From positions 1 through 64,000 of the forward strand of contig CAYQJU010000007.1 of NCBI GenBank assembly GCA_964417875.1: DNA of 64,000 nucleotides. The letters run 5' to 3'. Shown in pieces: positions 40,929 through 51,624 of the stretch (position 1 is the stretch's first letter; the number at the start of each line of letters is the position of its first letter). The DNA comes from ZC4RG30 sp964417875. Lineage in GTDB: Bacteria; Pseudomonadota; Gammaproteobacteria; Steroidobacterales; Steroidobacteraceae. The notes under the pieces were generated by a model that saw nothing but the letters and a program-made list of their open reading frames with translations, had not been told where the DNA came from and did no database searches. The position numbers were made by a program, and so were the translations under genes.

Positions 40929-41491
40929 ATGGCGGATCCGGCCAGAAGCAATCCGGTCGCGGCCGCGCGACGCGCGCTGGCGCTGCTCTGCGCGCTGTGG
41001 GCGTGCAGCAGCCTGGCGCCGGCGGACGCCGTGCAGGTGTATCCGGAAAGCGCCGTGAAAGCGGCCTTCGTGCTGCGCTTTGCTGGCTATGTGGAGTGGC
41101 CGCAGGCCGAGGCTGCCGCGGATCCGCTGCGCATCGCCGTGCTGGGTGATCCCGCGATCGCGGCCCATCTTGAAGGCCTGGCTGCAGATCGCATCATTGC
41201 CGGCCGCGTGGTGCAGGTGCGGCGTGTGTCCTCGGTCGCCGCCGCCAAGGATGCCCAGGTACTGGTGATGGGCGCTTCCCGCCCCCGGCCACTGGACGCG
41301 CTGCTGCGACCGCTGGCAGGCAGCTCGGTGCTGGTGGTCACCGATGAAGAGGATGCACTGCAGGCTGGCAGCGTGATCAATTTCCTCAGGGAAGAGAACC
41401 GCCTGCGCTTCGAGGTGTCGCTGCCGGCGGCGCGGCGCATGGGTCTGCGCATCAGCTCCGAACTGCTGTCGGTGGCGGCGGGCGTGCAGCG

Positions 41492-41495
<4 letters not shown>
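40929..41495 (+). CDS. YfiR-family periplasmic protein (DUF4154)
   Basis: 188 residues from the ATG at 40929 with GGAG six bases upstream; an in-frame ATG at 40890 would add 13 residues. A signal peptide ends near APADA. The mature part has the YfiR pattern (YPESAVKAAFVLRFAGYVEWP, RIAVLGDP, LVMGASRPR, SVLVVTDEEDAL, INFLREENRLRFEVS, ARRMGLRISSELL). In Pseudomonas YfiR inhibits the diguanylate cyclase YfiN from the periplasm. Here the coupled partner is a histidine kinase instead, with a 4-base overlap, so it probably modulates that kinase sensor. Confidence 0.88.
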
Positions 41496-43756
<2,261 letters not shown>

Positions 43757-43769
43757 CATCGACACAGCC

Positions 43770-44147
43770 ATGACAGACGAAAAAGACCTGCGCATCCTGC
43801 TGGCAGAGGACAACGACGACCTGCGCATGGTGATGCCGGCGCTGATCGACGGCATCGACGGGCTGCGCTGTGCGGCGACCACGGCCTACCTGGACGAAGT
43901 CGGCCCGCTGATCGAGCGCCACCAGGTGGCGGTGGCGGTGCTCGACATCGAGCTGCGCGGCGGTTCGGCACTGAAGCGCCTGCCGGACCTGCGGCGCGAA
44001 TATCCGGACACGCGCTTCGTGATCCACAGCGGCCATTCCAATCCGGAACTGATGCGTCAGGCGCAGTCGGCGGGCGCCGCGGCCTATGTGCTCAAGTCCG
44101 GCGACTTCGACGACCTGATCGCGGCCATCCGCGGCGTCGCCGCCTGA
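43770..44147 (+). CDS. Stand-alone receiver-domain response regulator
   Basis: 125 residues, one receiver domain only. The acidic pair is in LLAEDNDD, phospho-acceptor D59 is in AVLDIELRGG and the conserved Lys is in VLKSGD. There is no output domain, so it acts by protein contact or as a phosphate sink. It ends the YfiR-kinase-receiver operon. Confidence 0.85.
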   Translation: MTDEKDLRILLAEDNDDLRMVMPALIDGIDGLRCAATTAYLDEVGPLIERHQVAVAVLDIELRGGSALKRLPDLRREYPDTRFVIHSGHSNPELMRQAQSAGAAAYVLKSGDFDDLIAAIRGVAA

Positions 44148-44159
44148 CCGCGGCGCGGC

Positions 44160-46619
44160 TCAGCGCCGCCGCGCCAGCAGTTCGATGACCCGGTCCGGAT
44201 CCACCGGCTTGGTGAAATGCACGTCGAAGCCCGCTTCCATCGCGCGCGCCTTGTCCGCGGCCTGGCCCCAGCCGGTCAGCGCCACAAGCGTCACCGGTTT
44301 GCCGATCCTGCGGATGCGCCGCGCCACCTCATAGCCATCGAGGCCGGGCATGCCGATGTCCAGCAGTGCAAAGTCCGGCGCCAGTTCCTGATACATGCGC
44401 AGCGCCGTCTCGCCATCGTGCGCCACCGAGATGCGATGGCCGAACACCTCCAGCAGCATCGCCAGCGTCTGCGCGGCATCCTCATTGTCATCGGCGATCA
44501 GCACATTGTGGGTGACCGCCCCGGACTGCATCGGCTGCGCGGGTGAGCTGGCCGGGCTGGCGGACGGCAGCGTGCGCGGGATGCGCACGGTGAACTCGCT
44601 GCCGCGACCGGGCCCGTCGCTGTGGGCCGCGATGCTGCCGCCATGCAGTTCGACCAGGCCGCGTGCCAGTGCGAGGCCAATGCCGAGGCCGCCATCGGAG
44701 CGCGCCCGCGTCGATTTCACCTGCGTGAACATCTGGAACACATCGGCCAGCCCATCCGGCGCGATGCCGATGCCATTGTCGGTCACCGAGAATTCCACTT
44801 CGGACTCGCTCGCGGTGGCGCGCATCGTGATGCTGCCGCCCGGGTCGGTGTACTTGGCCGCATTGGTCAGCAGGTTCGAGAGGATCTGCGCCAGCCGCAG
44901 CGCATCGCCAACCAGCTCGGCACTGCGATGCTCGACATCGACCCGCAGCGCATGGCTGCGCGATTCGATGGTCGGGCGCGCCGTCTCCACCGCCGCATCG
45001 ACGATGGCACCCAGCGTGGTCGGCGCCAGTCGCAGGTCGAACGAACCGCGGGTGATGCGCGCGATGTCGAGCAGGTCATCGAGCAGCGCGGACATGTGCC
45101 GCACCTGCCTTGCGATCACCCCATGGCTCCAGCGCTTTTGCTCCTCGGTGGATCCGGGTGCGCCAGCCAGCGCCGCGGCCTGCCGGATCGGCGCCAGTGG
45201 GTTGCGCAGCTCGTGCGCCAGCGTGGCCAGGAACTCGTCCTTGCGGCGGTCCGCCTCGCGCAGCCGGTTCTCGGCTGCCTCGCGGCTGGCGATCTCGCGC
45301 TGCGCGGCCTCGTAGAGCCGCGCATTGTCGGTGGCAATGGCCGCCTGCGAGGCCACGCCGGTGACCAGCTTCTCGGCGCGTTCGGAGAACACACCCGGTT
45401 CAGCGTGACCGAAGAACAGGCCGCCGAGCACCTCTCCTGACCGCGCCACCACCGGTGCGGCCAGATAGCTGCGCACCGGCAGGTGCCCGGGCGGCATGCC
45501 GAAATGCGGCGCCACCTGGCCGTAGCGCGGGTCCTGGGTGATGTCGTGCGACCGCACCACGCTGGCACCGCTGAAGGTGGTGTGGAACACCGGCGTGGCG
45601 CGCGGCAGGCCGAACTTCTCGAACGCCTCGCGCGGCGCACCCGACAGCGTGTAGAGCTGGTAGGAGGCGCCGTCCTGGCTGGTCACGTTGTAGAAGAACG
45701 CGCCGAACTGCGCGCCTGAGAGCTGCCGGCCGAGGTCGGTGACCCGCTGCAGGATGGTCTGCAGGTCGAGCGCGGAGGCAATCGACGTGCCGGCCGCCGC
45801 CAGCAGTTCGAGGATCTGCGAATGCTCGCGCAGCGCGGCCTGGTCGTGCTTCTGGCGCGTGATGTCACGCGCGATCTTCGAGGCACCGATGATGCGACCG
45901 GTGCTGTCGCGGATCAGCGAGACGCTCAGCGAGACATGGATCAGTGATCCGTTCTTGCAGCGGCGCACGGTCTCGTAGTGGTCTACGGGTTCGCCGCGGC
46001 GCAGCCGCTGCAGGATCTCCGGTTCTTCATCGGAATGCTCATCCGGGATCAGCATCGTCACCGGCTGCCCGATCACCTCGTCTGCACGGTAGCCATACAT
46101 GCGTTCGGCGGCCGGGTTCCAGGTGGTGATGATGCCGTCGAGTGTCTTGGTGATGATGGCATCGTCGGAGGAGTCCACCACCGCGGCGAGGCGGCTCTTC
46201 ATCTCCTCGTTGGCGCGCCGGTCGTCCAGCGGCTGCAGGATCCCGAAGAAGCAACGGGGCTGGTCGTCGTCGGCCGGCAGTAGCGTGACGGTGGTATTGG
46301 TCCACACTATGCCGCCGTCGCAGCGCAGGTAGCGCTTCTCGAGCGAATAGCTGGAGATCGCGCCGGCGCGCAGCCGCTGCACGGCCTCGCGGGTGCGGAG
46401 CTGGTCGTCAGGATGGGTCAGCTCGAGGAAGGTCCTGCCGCGCAGTTGCTCGAGCGTGCAGCCGAGCATGCTGCGAGCCTTTTCGTTCGCCTCGATGAAA
46501 CGCCCGGATTCATCGGCGATGGCGATTCCCACTGCGGCCTGCGAGAACATGGCACGGAGCTGTCCCGCAGAGGTGCCGACCAGCGGCATTGCGTCACTGA
46601 TCACGGTGTCATTGTGCAT
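44160..46619 (-). CDS. Soluble hybrid histidine kinase (PAS-PAS-GAF-HisKA-receiver)
   Basis: 819 residues from the ATG at 46619; longer frames upstream run into the ankyrin gene promoter. It has two PAS domains (about 20-140 and 145-265, with DSSDDAIITKTLDG), a GAF domain (about 285-440), HisKA with H469 (TLAHELRNPLAPI), an ATPase domain and a receiver (LLDIGMPGLDGYE, FTKPVDP). There is no membrane segment, so it senses a cytoplasmic signal. Its kinase-receiver cassette is a close paralogue of those at 34696-37068 and 41492-43756. It is convergent with the stand-alone receiver gene and divergent from the ankyrin gene. Confidence 0.9.
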   Translation of the reverse strand: MHNDTVISDAMPLVGTSAGQLRAMFSQAAVGIAIADESGRFIEANEKARSMLGCTLEQLRGRTFLELTHPDDQLRTREAVQRLRAGAISSYSLEKRYLRCDGGIVWTNTTVTLLPADDDQPRCFFGILQPLDDRRANEEMKSRLAAVVDSSDDAIITKTLDGIITTWNPAAERMYGYRADEVIGQPVTMLIPDEHSDEEPEILQRLRRGEPVDHYETVRRCKNGSLIHVSLSVSLIRDSTGRIIGASKIARDITRQKHDQAALREHSQILELLAAAGTSIASALDLQTILQRVTDLGRQLSGAQFGAFFYNVTSQDGASYQLYTLSGAPREAFEKFGLPRATPVFHTTFSGASVVRSHDITQDPRYGQVAPHFGMPPGHLPVRSYLAAPVVARSGEVLGGLFFGHAEPGVFSERAEKLVTGVASQAAIATDNARLYEAAQREIASREAAENRLREADRRKDEFLATLAHELRNPLAPIRQAAALAGAPGSTEEQKRWSHGVIARQVRHMSALLDDLLDIARITRGSFDLRLAPTTLGAIVDAAVETARPTIESRSHALRVDVEHRSAELVGDALRLAQILSNLLTNAAKYTDPGGSITMRATASESEVEFSVTDNGIGIAPDGLADVFQMFTQVKSTRARSDGGLGIGLALARGLVELHGGSIAAHSDGPGRGSEFTVRIPRTLPSASPASSPAQPMQSGAVTHNVLIADDNEDAAQTLAMLLEVFGHRISVAHDGETALRMYQELAPDFALLDIGMPGLDGYEVARRIRRIGKPVTLVALTGWGQAADKARAMEAGFDVHFTKPVDPDRVIELLARRR

Positions 46620-46778
46620 GCTGGATTCAGGCGTTTTCGGCTGCCTTCGCAAAGCGGCGCGGCGGCTTTCGGGGCGGGCCGGGCGCCGGAACATAGTACC
46701 TGCGCCCGGACGGGCCGTCTTGTTGAGCTTTGTACGCCGCCAGCGCACCATAGCAGGAAGCCCCCTGAAGCAGTTCCC

Positions 46779-48389
46779 ATGCCACACCAGAAGCTTGTTT
46801 TTTCGCTGATTGCCGCAGCCCTGCCGCTGCTGGCCGCCGCAGCCACGCCGCTGGCCGGGCAGGTGCGCGACGGCGATCGCCAGGCGGCGCTCGAAGCCAT
46901 CCGCGCCGGCGCCGATGTCGATGCGCGGCTGGGCGACGGGTCATCCGCGCTGCTGTGGGCGGTGCATCGCGTCGATCACGAGATGGTGAAGGAACTGCTG
47001 GCGCGCGGCGCCGAGCCGGATGTGCGCAATGTGCTGGGGGCCACGCCGCTGGCCGAGGCGGTGTCCATCGACGATGCGCAGCTGGTGCAGATGCTGCTTG
47101 CCGCCGGCGCCGATCCGAACCTGGGCAATGACGACAACCAGACCCCGCTGATGATCGCCGCCCGCAATGGTTCGCTGCCACTGGTGCAGGCGCTGCTCGC
47201 GGCCGGCGCGCGCGTCAACGAGCGCGAACGCTTCCGGCAGCAGAGCGCGTTGATGTGGGCCGTGGCGGCCGGCAGTCCCGAGGTGGTCGACCTTCTGATC
47301 GGCCACGGCGCCGAGATCGACATCCGCGCCGCGGCGAACGACTGGGGCAACCAGATCACCTCCGAGCCGCGTGCCCAGTACCGCAACACCGGCGGCCTCA
47401 CGCCGCTGCTGTTCGCCACGCGCTTCGGCTGCCTGGGGTGCGTGAAGTCGCTGCTGGACGCCGGTGCCGACATCAACCGCCCGACGCCCGAAGGCGTCAC
47501 GCCGCTGATGAACGCAATCGACAACAACCAGTATGCAATCGCGAACTACCTGCTCGATCGCGGCGCCAATGCACATCTGGCCGACTGGTGGGGCCGCACC
47601 GCGCTCTATCTGACCGCCGACATGCGCACGCGTGGCGGCGCAGGCCGGGCGGGCGCCGGCGGTCCCCGCGGTGCCGGTGCGCCGGGCGCGCAGGGTGGCG
47701 AAGGGCAGGGCGGCATTGCCGGCGTCGGCTTTGCCGATGCACCGCGCCCCGTGGCGGTGCACAGCGCGCTGCAGGTGATGCAACGGCTGCTGGAGATGGG
47801 CGCCGATCCGAACACGCAGCTGAACATGCACCGTCCGTTCCGCGGCCGCTTCACCGACGATCTGATCACCACCGGCTGCACGCCGCTGCTGCGCGCGGCG
47901 CTGTCGGTGGACCGCGAAGCCGTGCGCTTGCTGCTGCAGCATGGTGCGCTGCCGGACCTGCCCAATGTGATGGGCGTGACGCCACTGATGGCCGCTTCGG
48001 CCATCGGCGCCGCGCGCGGCCTGCAGCAGGGCGGCCAGGGGCCGATCGCCGGCGCCGATCCGCAGGACAACGCCATCGCCGTGATCGGCATGCTGATCGA
48101 GTCGGGGGCCGACGTGAATGCGCGCATCACCGACACCAGCAGCCGCACCGCGATCATTGCCCGCCCCAGCTCGATGACCGACCGCCAGGGCCAGACCGCG
48201 ATCTACGGCGCCATCAGCCAGGACTGGGCGCGGGTGGCCCGGTTCCTCATCGACAACGGCGCGCGCCTCGACATCCGCGATGCGGCCGGCAAGACCGTGC
48301 TCGATGCGCTGGAGGGCAAGGCCGGCGGCCGCGAGAACGTCATCGGCGAGGAGATGGTCACGCTGATCAAGGAAGCGCTCGGCACCTGA
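46779..48389 (+). CDS. Secreted ankyrin-repeat protein (paralogue of 1940-3664)
   Basis: 536 residues from the ATG at 46779. A signal peptide (about 1-26) is followed by ankyrin repeats (SSALLWAVHRVD, GATPLAEAVSIDD, DNQTPLMIAARNG, EGVTPLMNAIDNNQ, NVMGVTPLMAAS). A shorter Gly/Ala-rich insert lies near residues 285-310. The central segment ITSEPRAQYRNTGGLTPLLF, the GCLGC motif and the DWWGRTALY motif closely follow the ankyrin protein at 1940-3664. It is a periplasmic protein-binding scaffold by inference. No MBL or DUF1552 gene accompanies this copy; its downstream neighbour is a VOC protein. Confidence 0.85.
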   Translation: MPHQKLVFSLIAAALPLLAAAATPLAGQVRDGDRQAALEAIRAGADVDARLGDGSSALLWAVHRVDHEMVKELLARGAEPDVRNVLGATPLAEAVSIDDAQLVQMLLAAGADPNLGNDDNQTPLMIAARNGSLPLVQALLAAGARVNERERFRQQSALMWAVAAGSPEVVDLLIGHGAEIDIRAAANDWGNQITSEPRAQYRNTGGLTPLLFATRFGCLGCVKSLLDAGADINRPTPEGVTPLMNAIDNNQYAIANYLLDRGANAHLADWWGRTALYLTADMRTRGGAGRAGAGGPRGAGAPGAQGGEGQGGIAGVGFADAPRPVAVHSALQVMQRLLEMGADPNTQLNMHRPFRGRFTDDLITTGCTPLLRAALSVDREAVRLLLQHGALPDLPNVMGVTPLMAASAIGAARGLQQGGQGPIAGADPQDNAIAVIGMLIESGADVNARITDTSSRTAIIARPSSMTDRQGQTAIYGAISQDWARVARFLIDNGARLDIRDAAGKTVLDALEGKAGGRENVIGEEMVTLIKEALGT

Positions 48390-48426
48390 TCCGGCGCGGG
48401 CGCGGCAGTTTCTGCAAGGAGGAGCC

Positions 48427-48855
48427 ATGGAAGCGAGTGAACTGCATCGCGGCCGACTGATCGATCACATCCAGCTGGTGGTGCGCGACCTTGCGGCCAG
48501 CCGGCGCTTCTACGAAGCCGTGTTCGAAGTACTGGGCATTCCACTGGGTGGCGCTGCAGACGATTACTTCTGGGCGGATGAACTGTTCGTCTCTACTGCG
48601 GACAGCCCGGCAGCGCAGGGACAGCTCACAGGGAGGCATCACCTGGCCTTCCAGGCCCGCGACCAGCAGATGGTGCAGGCCTTCCATGCGGCCGCATTGG
48701 CCAATGGCGGCCGGGACCATGGTGCACCCGGCGAGCGTCCCTATCATCCCGGCTACTATGCGGCTTTCGTACTCGATCCGGATGGCAACAACATCGAGGT
48801 GGTGCATCACGGCGAGGCGAGGCGCTCGGTCGGCAGCGTGGTGATCAGTTTCTGA
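48427..48855 (+). CDS. VOC-family (glyoxalase/dioxygenase-fold) protein
   Basis: 142 residues, single vicinal-oxygen-chelate domain. Metal-ligand positions are visible as the His of IDHIQLVVRDLAASRRFYE, the His in GRHHLAFQA, and the Glu in DPDGNNIEVVHH. Ribosome-binding site AAGGAGGA precedes the ATG. These proteins act as glyoxalases, dioxygenases or drug-binding proteins; the substrate cannot be told. It ends just before a terminator shared with the convergent outer-membrane protein gene. Confidence 0.87.
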   Translation: MEASELHRGRLIDHIQLVVRDLAASRRFYEAVFEVLGIPLGGAADDYFWADELFVSTADSPAAQGQLTGRHHLAFQARDQQMVQAFHAAALANGGRDHGAPGERPYHPGYYAAFVLDPDGNNIEVVHHGEARRSVGSVVISF

Positions 48856-48868
48856 AACCCGGAAACAA

Positions 48869-48897
48869 GCGTGGCGCGACCAACGGCCGCGCCACGC
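48869..48897 (-). terminator. Terminator hairpin, mainly for the minus strand
   Basis: Arms GCGTGGCGCG (48869-48878) and CGCGCCACGC (48888-48897) form a 10-bp stem with a 9-base loop. Read on the minus strand it is followed by TTGTTT, fitting termination of the outer-membrane barrel operon. On the plus strand no T-run follows. Confidence 0.7.
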
Positions 48898-48916
48898 GAA
48901 GGTCATGCGCGGTGAT

Positions 48917-49474
48917 TTACTCGCGCAGGCCGAACGTGAATGTGATGCCGGCCGAGATCACATCCAGATCGCCGATGATGTCCGTGTCGAACTTCTCGTA
49001 CTCGGCGCGCAGGCCGAGGGCACCCATGTTGAACTGCAGGCCGGCGCCATAGGCCAGTTCGATGTCATCGTCCTCGAAGAACACCGCGCCGACATTGCCG
49101 TCCGCCTCGATGCGCGAGACACCGGCCTTCAGGAACAGTTCCACCGGACCCACCGGCATCAGGCCGACGCCGAACACCGAGAAGGCCTTGGCCTTGGCTT
49201 CAAAGGGCCCGCCCACGGCCACCGCGGGCGCCTGCTGTTCGCCGAAGCTGGTATAGGTGCCCTCGATCGCCACGTTGGGCGTGGCGCGGAAGCCCGCGAT
49301 CAGTTTCCAGCCGGTGTCCTCATCGTCGACATCCTCGACATCGAAATCACCGGAGTCGAACCTGGACTGCAGGCCGGCGGCGCCGACGTAGATTCCCTGT
49401 GCCGCAACAGAGGCAGACATGCCCAGCGCGGCGAGCGCCACCAGCCAGGTGGCAGACTTGACGGACTTCTTCAT
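48917..49474 (-). CDS. Outer-membrane beta-barrel protein
   Basis: 185 residues from the ATG at 49474, which has AAGGAGAAGGT before it; an ATG at 49492 adds six residues. A signal peptide ends near SVAAQG. The mature part has eight or so amphipathic strands (IYVGAAGLQSRF, WKLIAGFRATPNVAIEGTYT, FSVFGVGLMPVGPVELFLKAG, LAYGAGLQFNMGALGLRAEYEKF, SAGITFTFG). It resembles the small OmpA/OmpW-size opacity-type barrels. It lies downstream of a ferritin-like gene in the same operon. Function unknown. Confidence 0.8.
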   Translation of the reverse strand: MKKSVKSATWLVALAALGMSASVAAQGIYVGAAGLQSRFDSGDFDVEDVDDEDTGWKLIAGFRATPNVAIEGTYTSFGEQQAPAVAVGGPFEAKAKAFSVFGVGLMPVGPVELFLKAGVSRIEADGNVGAVFFEDDDIELAYGAGLQFNMGALGLRAEYEKFDTDIIGDLDVISAGITFTFGLRE

Positions 49475-49488
49475 TACCTTCTCCTTCT

Positions 49489-50097
49489 TCATGGTTTCTG
49501 CCCGTGCGGGGCCACTTGCTGCGTGAGAGCTTCCAGTCGGCTGGCGAGCTCCGCGGCATGCTCCTTTTCTTCGGCCAGGATGTCCTCGATCAGGCGGCGA
49601 GTGACGATGTCACCTGTCCCAATGAAGCGCAGCGTCTCGGCGTAGAACTCGATGGCCAGGCGTTCGGCTGCAAGTTCCTCGCGCACCATCTCGGCGGTGC
49701 CGGTGCCTTGCGCGTAATCGGTGCGGCGATCACAGCTGCCAAGCGGCCGCAGGTCCGGTTCACCGCCGAGCTGCACGATGCGCTCGGCAATCAGGTCCGC
49801 GTGGCGCTGCTCCTCGTTGGCGCGGTCGAGCAGTTCGCCCATCAGCGCCTCATCGGCGGTGCCGCGCACCAGGTAGAAATGGCGGCGATAGCGCAGCATG
49901 CAGGCGATCTCGGATGCCAGTGCGTCGTTCAGGAGCTTCAGCAGCAGGCCGCGATCCAGCCTGCGGCCGGCATCGGCATCCTGCTGACTGAGCTGCCGGC
50001 GGCTGCGCGCATGCCGCGACGCGATGTCGGCCAGGAAGCCACGTGGCTCTTCCAGCGGTACGCCCGGTTCGAAGCTGTCGCTCACGGCCATCTGCAT
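49489..50097 (-). CDS. Bacterioferritin/ferritin-like protein
   Basis: 202 residues from the ATG at 50097 (AGGAG six bases upstream). The di-iron carboxylate/His pairs are visible: NDALASEIACMLRYRRHFY, RANEEQRHADLIAER, REELAAERLAIEFY and DILAEEKEHAAELA, the four-helix bundle of the ferritin superfamily. It probably stores or detoxifies iron, or protects from peroxide. It lies 14 bases upstream of the outer-membrane barrel gene in an operon. A TCCTACA half-site in its orientation lies 82 bases before the start. Confidence 0.82.
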   Translation of the reverse strand: MQMAVSDSFEPGVPLEEPRGFLADIASRHARSRRQLSQQDADAGRRLDRGLLLKLLNDALASEIACMLRYRRHFYLVRGTADEALMGELLDRANEEQRHADLIAERIVQLGGEPDLRPLGSCDRRTDYAQGTGTAEMVREELAAERLAIEFYAETLRFIGTGDIVTRRLIEDILAEEKEHAAELASRLEALTQQVAPHGQKP

Positions 50098-50179
50098 CTG
50101 CAACTCCTGTGTCTCTTCCCGTTGCGTGCAAGATCGTTGATGCCTGCATGGCCAACTGCCGGGCAACCAGCCGACGGAC

Positions 50180-50254
50180 TGTAGGAAGATTGCCCGCAGT
50201 TGTTGCGTTTCTGCTGCAGCCGCGGCAGTACGGGTGGAGCGGTCCGTTCCTACA
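50180..50254. promoter_or_regulatory. Paired TGTAGGA / TCCTACA half-sites in a divergent promoter
   Basis: TGTAGGA at 50180-50186 and TCCTACA at 50248-50254 face outward, one toward the ferritin-like gene (82 bases before its ATG) and one toward the BON lipoprotein gene (89 bases before its ATG). They match the right arm of the dyads at 40693 and 56459. Confidence 0.4.
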
Positions 50255-50343
50255 TCCGGCCGCGCCGCCATCCCGTGCCCCGCGCCGCCTGCGGCGCGCA
50301 TCGTGTGACCGCCGCAAATGCGGTGAAATACGTAGGAGGTGCG

Positions 50344-50658
50344 ATGAACATCATCACCAGAAGCGCGGCAGTGGCCCTCGTTTCGGCCGGCGTGGCACTC
50401 GGTGGCTGCAATGTATTTCGCGGCCAGTCGACCCCCGGCCAGTATGTCGACGACGTCGCCATCACCTCGAAGGTGAAGGCAAAGTTGCTGGATAACGACA
50501 GCGTCGACGGGCTGGATGTGAACGTGGATTCGACCAATGGCAAGGTCACGCTGACCGGCTGGGCGAGCACCGAATCCGAGATGCGTGCAGCCAGTGAGCT
50601 GGCCCGCGAGGTCGAGGGCGTGAAGTCGGTAGACAACCAGCTTCAGGTCAAGCGCTAG
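50344..50658 (+). CDS. BON-domain lipoprotein
   Basis: 104 residues. A lipoprotein signal with lipobox LGGC is followed by one BON domain (VDDVAITSKVKAKLL, VNVDSTNGKVTLTGWASTESE, VKSVDNQLQV). BON proteins such as OsmY and DolP act in the periplasm in envelope and osmotic stress and bind membranes or phospholipids. Ribosome-binding site TAGGAGGT precedes the ATG. A strong terminator follows directly. Confidence 0.87.
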   Translation: MNIITRSAAVALVSAGVALGGCNVFRGQSTPGQYVDDVAITSKVKAKLLDNDSVDGLDVNVDSTNGKVTLTGWASTESEMRAASELAREVEGVKSVDNQLQVKR

Positions 50659-50674
50659 GTTCGCGCCGTGATGA

Positions 50675-50703
50675 AAAAGGGCCCTGGATTCCAGGGCCCT
50701 TTT
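50675..50703. terminator. Bidirectional rho-independent terminator
   Basis: AAAAGGGCCCTGG - att - CCAGGGCCCTTTT, a 13-bp stem with a 3-base loop, A-run and T-run. It lies between the convergent BON lipoprotein and CsbD genes and serves both. Confidence 0.92.
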
Positions 50704-50731
50704 CTGTATCCCGGGACTTTCCCGGCTCCGC

Positions 50732-50920
50732 TCAGTTCAGGCGCGACAGGTCGCGCTCGACTTCCTCGCGCGAAATGCCATAAGCCTCCTGGATCTTGCC
50801 ACAGAGCATTTCATAGTTGCCCTCGACCTGGTCCAGTTGGTCGTCGGTGAGCTTGCCCCAGCGGGCCTTCACCTTGCCCTTCATCTGGTGCCAGTTGCCT
50901 TCGATGATGTCACGGTTCAT
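50732..50920 (-). CDS. CsbD-family stress protein
   Basis: 62 residues, the usual CsbD (YjbJ) length. The signature NRDIIEGNWHQMKGKVKARWG, then LTDDQLDQVEGNYEMLCGKIQ, is complete. These small hydrophilic proteins belong to general-stress regulons in Bacillus and enterobacteria; the biochemical role is unclear. It lies 11 bases after a lipoprotein gene and probably shares its transcript. Confidence 0.92.
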   Translation of the reverse strand: MNRDIIEGNWHQMKGKVKARWGKLTDDQLDQVEGNYEMLCGKIQEAYGISREEVERDLSRLN

Positions 50921-50931
50921 GTGATCCTCCT

Positions 50932-51378
50932 TCAGCGGTTGTCGATCTGCTGGGTCTGGTCGGCGCGGGTGCGCGCGGCGTCCAGTTGGCGCTGTGCACC
51001 CTCGCGGGCGGCGTCATAGGTCGCTTCGGCGCTTTCCTTGCAGTTCGCCTGTGCGCTGCCGCTCAAGGATTCGCAGCCCTGGGTGGCGACCTCGAAATCG
51101 CCGCGTGCCTCGGCAATGGCCGTGTCGTAGCGGGCTTCGGCGCGATCCTCGATGGCATCGCCGACATCATCCACATCCCTCGAGGCTGCCGCGCCTGCCG
51201 TTTCCGCCAGCACTTCGGCCTGCTCCATGCGCGCATCGGCCACCGCCTCGCTGCGATCAGCCTGCGCTTCGGCCACATCGGCGGCGACATCGGCCGGCGA
51301 CTCGGCGCGGTTGCAAGCGGACAGTCCCAGCGCCAGCGCGGCGCAGGCTGCAACGGTGGGAATGACTGGTCTTTTCAT
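50932..51378 (-). CDS. Small Ala/Glu-rich lipoprotein
   Basis: 148 residues from the ATG at 51378 (AAGGAG upstream). A lipoprotein signal with lipobox LSAC is followed by a highly charged, helical Ala/Glu/Asp/Arg-rich body (VAADVAEAQADRSEAVADAR and similar) with two further Cys residues (CESLSGSAQANC) that may form a disulfide. It looks like a coiled-coil periplasmic lipoprotein. I do not recognise a named family. It is co-oriented with the CsbD gene. Confidence 0.75.
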   Translation of the reverse strand: MKRPVIPTVAACAALALGLSACNRAESPADVAADVAEAQADRSEAVADARMEQAEVLAETAGAAASRDVDDVGDAIEDRAEARYDTAIAEARGDFEVATQGCESLSGSAQANCKESAEATYDAAREGAQRQLDAARTRADQTQQIDNR

Positions 51379-51454
51379 CTTCGCTTCTCCTTGCGGTAAT
51401 GCCGCAACTTCTTCTGGAATGGGTTGCATGCTCGCGCCCTGGCTACCCTGGGGC

Positions 51455-51539
51455 TGTAGGTGCAGGGCGTCACGCCTGATAGGGCGCCTCCTAACTGCAA
51501 TCCACCCGTTGCGCAGCCCGCGGTCGGCAGGTTCCTACC
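51455..51539. promoter_or_regulatory. Paired ACCTACA-type sites in a divergent promoter
   Basis: On the minus strand TGACGCC-CTGC-ACCTACA ends at 51455, 76 bases before the lipoprotein start. On the plus strand GGTCGGC-AGGT-TCCTACC (51522-51539) ends 85 bases before the BON gene start. Both are degenerate forms of the recurring 7-4-7 element. Confidence 0.35.
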
Positions 51540-51624
51540 CCCGCTTGCGGGCGGCCTGCATGGTGCAGTCCTGCGCAGGGGGCGACCCTTCCCGCAGGCA
51601 AGGCGTGCAGATGAAGGCGGCAAC

